Source: a virus. From it: DNA of 52,260 nt. Below are positions 34,085 through 40,813 of the stretch, one piece after another. Numbering within the stretch: position 1 is the stretch's first letter; the number at the start of each line of letters is the position of its first letter. Where the stretch lies: positions 1 through 52,260 of IMG/VR virus record IMGVR_UViG_3300030419_007568. One strand, 5' to 3'. The notes below the pieces were generated by a model. The model made no database searches. It saw nothing but the letters and a program-made list of their open reading frames with translations, and was not told the DNA's origin. The translations under genes were made by a program, and so were the position numbers.

Positions 34085-35351
34085 TATCTTCTAAGTTTTT
34101 TTCTATCTCTTTTAGCCAATCTGCTACCTCAAAAACTTCTGGTGGATAAACTTTGTTTATCATGTCTACATATTTTTCTTGTATTTTTTCTTCTGTGTTA
34201 TTTTCGAGTAGGTGGTCCTTTAGTTCTTCTGCCATTTTTAACTTGTGTCCGTGGGTTTCATAAACGTTTCTCATGACTTTCTTAAAAGACTTTTCATCAC
34301 TAAAAGCCCACTTTGATTCGGGGATGATTACATTTTCCCAGAGAACATTTTCTTGGACATTTTGTAGTTCATACTTCACTTTATTAAAGAGACATTTTTT
34401 ATCAGTTCGTCCATTTTTTTTCTGGTATGTTTTATATAAAAAATCCACATGCCCAGACCAAGCCGGAGCAATTACCGGAAGACCGCTATACGCCGCTTCA
34501 TAAATAGGTAACCCAAAACCTTCTCCGTGAGTTGTTGTAACATATGCCTTTACGAAATCATTGTTATACAGATAGTGAATTTCCTCATCCGACAAATTAC
34601 CATGCAAAAGATAAACCTTGCACTTTTTGTCTTCGATTTGAGCTATCCATTGTTTAATTTGTACGAGAATATTATGCCGATCTGGTGTTGAGTTGTTTGC
34701 TAAATTTGTTTTAATGATAAGTCCAACATCTTCATCATCCTTAAACTCTTCGGCAAACCATCTTACAGTTGCATCAAGACATTTTCTTGGTCCCGCTTGG
34801 GCAACTGTCAAAAAGTTAAATTTCGTAGATATATCTAAATCTATAGGAGAAGGTTCGATCGTTTTAACCGGGTACCCAATTACATCTATTGTCTTTTCGC
34901 ACTTCAGTAAAACTTCCGTACCTGTATTAGGGTCTCTTCCTGAGTGTTTTGATTTTAGAAAAACATCTTTCGCATGATTAGAAACAACAACAACATGGTC
35001 AACCTGATTACAGGCGTGTACCCATTGTGCCGAAGCTCTGTCTGTTTCAATTCCTGCCGTTACACCTATGTTTTTCTCAGCTAGCGGTTGCCATTCATTA
35101 GGTATCATAACCTGTAGAGATACGTTTGCCTTAAATCCTGCGCCAGCATGTTCTCTTTTCATAATGCATCTTTTGATTGCTTCATTCTCTTCATTATCCT
35201 TGTATGACCAACTTGTGGTACCCCAAACTGTTGGTTCGATATACACATCATATAAATCTGGTCGGGTCTGTAATGCTCTAAATACACACCGAACATGTTC
35301 TCCATATCCGCTGCGGCTGTATATTGGTCCTTTTAATAAAACAGATCTCAT
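34077..35351 (-). CDS. Glycosyltransferase family 4
   Basis: About 424 residues, starting at the ATG that overlaps the upstream TGA (ATGA). An in-frame start six codons upstream is possible. GT4 features are SRSGYGEHVR at the N-terminus, FLTVAQAGPRKCLD at the domain junction and THGEGFGLPIYEAAYSGLPV near residue 280, which carries the E-x7-E motif with GFGLPxxEA. It transfers a sugar with retention. Donor and acceptor are not determinable. Confidence 0.88.
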   Translation of the reverse strand: MRSVLLKGPIYSRSGYGEHVRCVFRALQTRPDLYDVYIEPTVWGTTSWSYKDNEENEAIKRCIMKREHAGAGFKANVSLQVMIPNEWQPLAEKNIGVTAGIETDRASAQWVHACNQVDHVVVVSNHAKDVFLKSKHSGRDPNTGTEVLLKCEKTIDVIGYPVKTIEPSPIDLDISTKFNFLTVAQAGPRKCLDATVRWFAEEFKDDEDVGLIIKTNLANNSTPDRHNILVQIKQWIAQIEDKKCKVYLLHGNLSDEEIHYLYNNDFVKAYVTTTHGEGFGLPIYEAAYSGLPVIAPAWSGHVDFLYKTYQKKNGRTDKKCLFNKVKYELQNVQENVLWENVIIPESKWAFSDEKSFKKVMRNVYETHGHKLKMAEELKDHLLENNTEEKIQEKYVDMINKVYPPEVFEVADWLKEIEKNLEDNE

Positions 35352-36619
35352 ACCTCTATTAACTCCCATCTTTTATGGTTTTTTCTTGTGTCCCAAGAGC
35401 CGTACTTTTCATGGATACCGAGCATGACTTCAACCCAGGTTTTATTAAAATCTTCAAAGTTGTAGTTCTTTTCAACGTGTGCTCTGCCTTTTCGTCCAAG
35501 TTCTCGACGCTCTTCTTCAGTCATCAGGAACATTCTTTCCATAGCGTCAACAACTTCATCCTCATTAAGACGGTCTTCTCTAATAAAAGGAACATTCAAT
35601 GATCCAATTATCGCTTTTGAACAAGGTTCAATACCAATACCAAACCAATCTTCTCCGTCGGTCACCTGTTCTTGAAGTCCTCCGGTCATATTAACAATAA
35701 TGGGAGTTTCACAAGACAGGGATTCTAGCGTTGCTAATCCAAAACCTTCAGCATCTGCTATGTTTATGGTGCAATCTGCCATGTTATACATTAAAGCAAG
35801 TTGATCAGGGTCTACTTTTTTCTTACTAAACACTACTTGTCCGTCTGTTAATCCTAGATGTTGTGTTATGAATTCAAGCGGTTGCCCATTTGGGTCAACA
35901 ACTTCTGTATGCATCAACAAACAGGCTTTATCGTGACCAACTTTATCAAGGAACTTCTTAAACCAAAATATTATAGTCCCGCTTTGTTTTCTTCTTGCGT
36001 TTCTGTTGTTCCAAAAAAATACAAATTTATTTTTTAAAAATGCGTTGTTATCTTTTGCGTCTTTCAATATACGGCTAGTATTCGGATCGTCCCTTAAATT
36101 CTTGAAATAATCAGGAACGGCGTGAGGTACATATTTCTCTTCAACTTCAGGAGCGACACCCCTAACACACTCGCTTGTTACTTTCGAGATTGTTGCTATA
36201 AAATCGTTGGAAGTGTAATAGGGCTTGTTGAAAACCGGAATCGGTTTATTGTCCCAAACGTGATAATAAACCATTGGAATATTTTCTCTGATTTCGTCTT
36301 CAATTTGCCATAACCAATCATAAAAACGAGGATCCGTCATGAACCATAAAATATCAGGTTTATGGGCGTGCAGAACTTGCCTTATCGTGTTAACATCACC
36401 ATACCCATCAACTGGGATTATCGTCCATGCTTCCCGCCATTCTTCTGTTTGCATCGGGGTATAGTCGGGGTGTTTAATAGCTCCTCCGAGGGAAATAATC
36501 TCAAATTTACCCGATCTTAAAAGTGCTTCTATCACATATTTTGTCTGTGTACCAACACCCGAAGGTAACATGGGGTGATCACTGATTGTTAAAACCTTTA
36601 TTTTTTTATCTTCTGACAA
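35348..36619 (-). CDS. Glycosyltransferase family 4
   Basis: A 423-residue GT-B enzyme. Its N-terminus has ISDHPMLPSGVGTQTKYV, the middle has FFWNNRNARRKQ and the C-terminal half has DAEGFGLATLESLSCETPI with the E-x7-E donor-binding pattern. It is the first gene of the glycan island in reading direction and is separated by 12 bases from the nuclease gene, so the island is fed by read-through from the genes upstream. Confidence 0.88.
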   Translation of the reverse strand: MSEDKKIKVLTISDHPMLPSGVGTQTKYVIEALLRSGKFEIISLGGAIKHPDYTPMQTEEWREAWTIIPVDGYGDVNTIRQVLHAHKPDILWFMTDPRFYDWLWQIEDEIRENIPMVYYHVWDNKPIPVFNKPYYTSNDFIATISKVTSECVRGVAPEVEEKYVPHAVPDYFKNLRDDPNTSRILKDAKDNNAFLKNKFVFFWNNRNARRKQSGTIIFWFKKFLDKVGHDKACLLMHTEVVDPNGQPLEFITQHLGLTDGQVVFSKKKVDPDQLALMYNMADCTINIADAEGFGLATLESLSCETPIIVNMTGGLQEQVTDGEDWFGIGIEPCSKAIIGSLNVPFIREDRLNEDEVVDAMERMFLMTEEERRELGRKGRAHVEKNYNFEDFNKTWVEVMLGIHEKYGSWDTRKNHKRWELIEV

Positions 36620-36631
36620 GTGAATATCCTC

Positions 36632-37471
36632 CTACGAACAATATTCCGTCTGGTAAAATTCGCAAACCCCAAAACGGTCTTTACAACTTGTACAAGCAGT
36701 ACGGTTCTTGATATAGTTCTGTTTGTTAATATTATGCAACGCTTTTGTTAAGGCGTTAAGTGCGTCTGTTGTTCTTTTTTTGGCTGCCGTCACCCGCACG
36801 AACTCAGCTTTCTTGCCAGGCTTGGCTGTGCGCTTCAATAAAACGAAGTGACAATCAACGTCTTTTGGATCTACGTCATATTTACGAGCATAAAAATGTT
36901 TGTAAAAAACAAGTTGATACGCCATAATCTTGTCGCTCTTTTTTTCACGACGCCATCCCCATGAGCAGGTTTTCCAATCAATCAGGTGAACCTTTTCATC
37001 CTTTTTGGAGTAGACTACAAGGTCAATAAAACCTTTGAAGTTTTTTTCTGCTTCCGTGAATTCGGTGATGGGAACATAGAGTTGTTCTTCTGCCTTGAGT
37101 ACTTCCCAATCCTCGCCGAGCTTACCAAACTTATCCACCAAACAGCGATAAAGGTCAGGGATGATGTCGAGACCATTTACAAGCCAATCTTTGAGTTTAA
37201 AATTAGCTTTAGCATCGTGCTGTGCGTCTTCGGGCAGAGCCTTCAATTCTTTCAGAAATTGCTCTTTAACTAGCGCATCAATCTTGCCCGGCTCTCTGTA
37301 CTTTTCGGGGGAAGTCAAAGTAAATTCACAAACAGTGTGAATGGCTTTCCCAAAAGCAGTGTAGATATTGCCCTCGAACTGGGCAACCTTGTCAATGTAA
37401 GTGAGTTTGTGGTAGTGAGGGCAGATGTGCCAGTTCCGCCACTCGGAATAGGAGATGTGTTTGCCAGCCAA
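36632..37471 (-). CDS. PD-(D/E)XK nuclease, RecB/Cas4-like, putative Fe-S cluster
   Basis: A 279-residue protein. The N-terminus SYSEWRNWHICPHYHKLTY carries the first conserved Cys (C17) of Cas4/AddB-like Fe-S nucleases. FGKAIHTVCEF gives the GxxxH element. GFIDLVVYS and LIDWKTCSWGW give the catalytic D-(x)n-D-x-K. AYQLVFY is the QhxxY motif. Three further cysteines at the C-terminus (CTSCKDRFGVC, then YC) complete a four-Cys cluster. It probably degrades or trims DNA in replication, recombination or host DNA takeover. Its place next to metallopeptidase and phoH suggests it belongs to the DNA/accessory block rather than the sugar island. Confidence 0.8.
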   Translation of the reverse strand: MAGKHISYSEWRNWHICPHYHKLTYIDKVAQFEGNIYTAFGKAIHTVCEFTLTSPEKYREPGKIDALVKEQFLKELKALPEDAQHDAKANFKLKDWLVNGLDIIPDLYRCLVDKFGKLGEDWEVLKAEEQLYVPITEFTEAEKNFKGFIDLVVYSKKDEKVHLIDWKTCSWGWRREKKSDKIMAYQLVFYKHFYARKYDVDPKDVDCHFVLLKRTAKPGKKAEFVRVTAAKKRTTDALNALTKALHNINKQNYIKNRTACTSCKDRFGVCEFYQTEYCS

Positions 37472-37488
37472 TGTAACCTACTTTCGTA

Positions 37489-38154
37489 TTATATTCTGTA
37501 GTGGTGAAGCTCGTTAATTTTATCATAGAGCATAGGACTAATTCTTTCTAGAGTATTTTCCTGTCCTAAATAGTAGGCTTCGAAACCAGTCGCAAAATAT
37601 TCTCGCAAAGAAACGGAAGCATATGGTCTTATGAACATTCCCGCCGTAACCATTTGAAGCATGTTCTTTCCAACCCTTTTGTACAAGAACTTATCAAAAT
37701 CTTCATCAAACTTTAAATTATCAAAATCAAACTCCTCTGTCCAATAACCCTCAGAGCGTAGTTCAAAATTTAATTCTTTTCTTTTTCTTCGGAATTCGTT
37801 GATAAGGGTTTCGTCACTGTAAATTAACTCTGGGAATTTCATTTCCATATGGTGTGCAAATTCGTGGACTATGTCATCCATAAGGTCCTTAGAGTTTTCT
37901 TGTTTGTTCGTGATATAAAATATTCCATCTTTATAAACAGCATTGACTTCTCGTTCATCAAATTCTTGTATGTGTTGTATTTTAATACCCTTTAAATCCC
38001 TAAAATAATAAGGGGGAAAACTCCTATCAATTGTTTTTAAAATTGCCTCTAAATCAATACCATCTGGCATTGGGTCGATTTCATGCACTTTAACATTACC
38101 AAATTTAAAGTGTCGAGTTGTGTTCTTAACTTTTTCTAATATGTATTCTCTCAT
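37489..38154 (-). CDS. Putative zinc metallopeptidase (HExxH)
   Basis: A 221-residue protein with the zinc-binding motif HEFAHH at residues 97-102, followed further on by ESLREYFATGFEAYY-like sequence (REYFATGFEAYY), where a Glu is a candidate third ligand. No signal peptide, so it acts inside the infected cell or in virion assembly. The substrate is unknown. Its start overlaps the phoH stop by four bases. Confidence 0.72.
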   Translation of the reverse strand: MREYILEKVKNTTRHFKFGNVKVHEIDPMPDGIDLEAILKTIDRSFPPYYFRDLKGIKIQHIQEFDEREVNAVYKDGIFYITNKQENSKDLMDDIVHEFAHHMEMKFPELIYSDETLINEFRRKRKELNFELRSEGYWTEEFDFDNLKFDEDFDKFLYKRVGKNMLQMVTAGMFIRPYASVSLREYFATGFEAYYLGQENTLERISPMLYDKINELHHYRI

Positions 38155-39458
38155 AATATCTCTGCTGCCAATGTGGCTAATTTTGACCTTTCTCCCTTAT
38201 AAAGAGTGACATGCCCAGAAATACTGTATTCTTTAAATTTTTCTACAGCATGGGTGAGTCCGTTAGACACAGCATCTACATATGAATTATCAATTTGTTG
38301 AATGTCGCCCGTAAGCACTAATTTGGTCCCATGTCCTACTCTAGTTATTATAGTCTTTAATTCGTGTGCTGTTAAGTTCTGGGCTTCATCTACTATCATA
38401 AAAGCATTGGATATGGACCGACCTCTGATATATGTCATTGCCTCTATCTCGACTACACCTTGCTCCATGTGCATATCCAAGGCTGTTTTATCTCCAAATA
38501 AATATTCAAGATTATCTCTTAGTGGGGCGATCCATGGCATCATCTTCTCTTCTAAGGTGCCTGGCAGGAAGCCTATATCACGTCCCATGGGTTGCACTGG
38601 TCGGGTGATGATCAGTTTATCATATCCTCCTTGGGATTTGGTACTGTTCAATACTTGTTCTAATCCACATGCCGCAGCGATTAAAGTTTTTCCCGTTCCT
38701 GCTTGTCCTGTCAATGATACGATCTGTATCTCCTTGTCGAATAGCAGATCCATCGCATATTTTTGCTCTTTGTTATTCGCAGTGAGCCCCCATATATCCC
38801 TATAAGAGTACACTTTTCTTAGCGGTGTTTCATAATTCTTAAACCGGCAAATTGCAGACTTTTTCTCGTCTTTTTCGGACTTTAATAAAATGTAGTGGTT
38901 TGGATATAATTTACTTTTCTGTTCTGGAAGAAATATTTCTTTATTCTCATAAAAAGAATCGATCAATTCGTCGGCGACTAAAGCCTCTACGGTCCCATCG
39001 AACAACTTGTCTACAGATTTAACCGCTTGTTGTGGCTGGTAATCATAGCAAGTTATCCCAAAAGAATCGCATTTAACTCTCATATTCAAGTCACGAGATA
39101 CAACAACTATGTCACGACCTTCCATTCTCAAGCGAATTGCAATTGCTATAATTTTGTTATCAGAATCGTTGGGCTCCATTCCAGCCGGCAAATAACGAGG
39201 ATCATATTGAGCAGCGAAAATTTGTCCTTTTCCACGACCGAGGGGAACCCCTGTAAACAAACTACCTTTTGCTCTGAGTTGATCAAAGACACGATTCATA
39301 GATCTAGCATTTAATCCTGCTGTATCTTGTCTGTGTTTATGTTTGTCAATCTCGTCCAACACTATTGTCGGGAGAGCTATATCATTTTTTCCGAAAGTAA
39401 AAAGCGAGTTAACTTCTGTTAGGTACACGTTCGTGTCTAATATTATTGTTTTTCTCAA
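38151..39458 (-). CDS. phoH: PhoH-family ATPase with N-terminal PIN domain
   Basis: About 435 residues. The N-terminal PIN-type domain starts with IILDTNVYL and has an acidic pair later (EPNDSDNKI), followed by the PhoH ATPase domain: Walker A GQAGTGKT (about residues 251-258), ITRPVQPMGRDIGFLPG, Walker B FMIVDEAQN and TGDIQQID. PIN-PhoH proteins combine putative RNase and RNA-helicase-like activities. The start is most likely TTG, with AGGA eight bases upstream. A second TTG six codons further up is weaker. phoH is common in marine T4-like phages. Confidence 0.88.
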   Translation of the reverse strand: MRKTIILDTNVYLTEVNSLFTFGKNDIALPTIVLDEIDKHKHRQDTAGLNARSMNRVFDQLRAKGSLFTGVPLGRGKGQIFAAQYDPRYLPAGMEPNDSDNKIIAIAIRLRMEGRDIVVVSRDLNMRVKCDSFGITCYDYQPQQAVKSVDKLFDGTVEALVADELIDSFYENKEIFLPEQKSKLYPNHYILLKSEKDEKKSAICRFKNYETPLRKVYSYRDIWGLTANNKEQKYAMDLLFDKEIQIVSLTGQAGTGKTLIAAACGLEQVLNSTKSQGGYDKLIITRPVQPMGRDIGFLPGTLEEKMMPWIAPLRDNLEYLFGDKTALDMHMEQGVVEIEAMTYIRGRSISNAFMIVDEAQNLTAHELKTIITRVGHGTKLVLTGDIQQIDNSYVDAVSNGLTHAVEKFKEYSISGHVTLYKGERSKLATLAAEIL

Positions 39459-39509
39459 AATAAAACATCCTTCCAAGTCTTAAGTAATTAGATCCAACTA
39501 ATAAAAGAA

Positions 39510-39538
39510 GGTAAAACAAAAAGCCGCCCGAAGGCGGC
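39510..39538 (-). terminator. Rho-independent terminator of the tmRNA gene
   Basis: The minus strand reads GCCGCC-TTCG-GGCGGC followed by TTTTTGTTTT. A perfect six-pair GC stem with a stable UUCG-type tetraloop begins at the base immediately after the encoded CCA of the tmRNA, so the terminator abuts the mature 3' end. Confidence 0.85.
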
Positions 39539-39861
39539 TGGTGGAGGTAGGGAGAATCGAACTCCCGTCTTGTCTAGTTCCATAGAAGGGTCATTCACAA
39601 GGTTAGGTCTGTTTTTTTCGTCAGACAGCCCGCTTGACTAGATCATCTTATTATGGCTGAGATAATCAAAAGCACTTACAGGACACAATACGGCTTTCTG
39701 TTTTTTGGCTGCCGTCGCCTCAAGCTAAGTCAGGTTATTAAGCTGCTTGTGCTAGTTCGAAATCGTCGTTTGCGATTAGAGTTTAAGCGTTTTTAGTGAG
39801 CCACGCTTCCCTCACCCTTGCACCTTTTCTACTTTCCCATCAATCGATACCGTTTACCCCC
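39539..39861 (-). ncRNA. ssrA: Transfer-messenger RNA (tmRNA), one-piece
   Basis: A 323-base RNA. The 5' end GGGGGUA pairs with UACCUCC at the 3' end, giving a seven-pair acceptor stem with G3-U70, the alanine/tmRNA identity wobble. The T-arm is GGGAG-TTCGATT-CTCCC and the 3' CCA is encoded. The internal frame at 39741-39773 follows the conserved ATCGCAAACGACGA resume context and encodes ANDDFELAQAA, ending TAATAA and then the conserved ACCTG. It rescues stalled ribosomes and tags the products. It has its own promoter and terminator. A phage-encoded tmRNA is unusual, and the AQAA end differs from the usual LAA. Confidence 0.93.
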
Positions 39862-39873
39862 AAGATTAAATAG

Positions 39874-39902
39874 ACTATACAATAATACGCAACAGTTGTC
39901 AA
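39874..39902 (-). promoter_or_regulatory. Sigma70-type promoter of the tmRNA gene
   Basis: The minus strand has TTGACA (39897-39902), a 17-base spacer and TATAGT (39874-39879). The first base of the mature tmRNA lies 12 bases further on, which leaves a few bases of leader to be removed by RNase P. The match to -35 is perfect and to -10 is four to five of six. Confidence 0.8.
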
Positions 39903-39914
39903 CTTATTTACTCT

Positions 39915-39922
39915 TATTTATA
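39915..39922 (-). promoter_or_regulatory. T4-type late promoter (TATAAATA) upstream of tmRNA
   Basis: An exact TATAAATA octamer on the minus strand, 12 bases upstream of the sigma70-type -35 box. With the gp55-like sigma factor in this window it could give late transcription of the tmRNA and of phoH downstream, if the terminator is read through. Confidence 0.55.
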
Positions 39923-40005
39923 TGCTAGCAATTGCTGGCATAGTTTTAAAGGCTGACAATAGCAGTATAATAGTAATTTAAAAAGTGTTAAGGGTAAGAA
40001 TATAT

Positions 40006-40803
40006 TTAAGCTGCTGGTTCGATATCTGCTAAATCTCCACCTTCTTCTGTTTCTTCTTCCGCAGGTTCTGAATCTTCTCCAGTTTCGCCTTTATCTTTTT
40101 CTTCCTCGTATTCTGGAGTTGTAGTATCTGGCAATTCTGGGGCTAACTCATCTTCAAACTTATCAAAATAAAGAAGCATGTTTGTGATTAGGTAGTCATA
40201 AAACAAATTTTGATCTTCTTCGTCTGCCAACATATCATAAGCATCTACAATTTGTTTTTCAATCTTTTTAAAGCTTGTAGCTGCAAAATTTCTTCCTGTT
40301 TCATTTTGATCGTCAATTTGTACAAAATCATCAATTTCTTCAGTGCCCTCAATGTCAATAAATTCTCCCTCGATAGATTCTCCGGCACTATCTTCCTCTG
40401 GGTCTAAATCGATTTTTAATTTTTCTAGAAGTTTTTCGGGAGAATATAAAAACTCATAGTTTTCAGGTAACTTTTCCGCACCTGAAGCTGCTTCAATTGG
40501 TCTTAATGAGTTTTTAATCGCATGTACAACATGATTTCGGAAAGATTCTCTTTGTTCTGCGGATGTTGTAAGCATTTTATAGTCATTTTCAATAGTTGGG
40601 ATAATTTTTTCCAACAGGTCAGCTAAAACGTTAATTCCGGTGTTTTGGCTTGGTTCTTCTGTACCTGTTTCGGTTTCCAGAAGTCTTTTAACTGCTTTTC
40701 TTATTTCTGTTTCGACTAGCTTTTTTTGATCTAGTTTTTTCTTAATCCTTTCGTGAATATAATCACGAATTAATTGCTCTGCTAAAATCTGGTCTCTTTT
40801 CAT
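40006..40803 (-). CDS. Acidic protein of unknown function
   Basis: About 265 residues. The protein is helical and highly acidic, with an extremely Asp/Glu-rich C-terminal 50 residues and another acidic segment near residue 150-170. No motif was recognised. The start ATG is preferred because it lies ten bases after the stop of the upstream gene. A longer reading would put 55 residues inside that gene. A GGAG-like site occurs 14 bases upstream, further than ideal. It may be a scaffolding or nucleic-acid-mimic protein, or a partner for the basic tail of the preceding product. None of these is shown. Confidence 0.6.
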   Translation of the reverse strand: MKRDQILAEQLIRDYIHERIKKKLDQKKLVETEIRKAVKRLLETETGTEEPSQNTGINVLADLLEKIIPTIENDYKMLTTSAEQRESFRNHVVHAIKNSLRPIEAASGAEKLPENYEFLYSPEKLLEKLKIDLDPEEDSAGESIEGEFIDIEGTEEIDDFVQIDDQNETGRNFAATSFKKIEKQIVDAYDMLADEEDQNLFYDYLITNMLLYFDKFEDELAPELPDTTTPEYEEEKDKGETGEDSEPAEEETEEGGDLADIEPAA

Positions 40804-40813
40804 AGTACTATAA

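Noticed and set aside
16303-36619. DNA hypermodification system rather than glycan synthesis
   Set aside because: No thymidylate/dUMP or base-hydroxylase-type genes, DNA glucosyltransferases or dCMP hydroxymethylase were seen. The sugar nucleotide enzymes fit surface glycans better.
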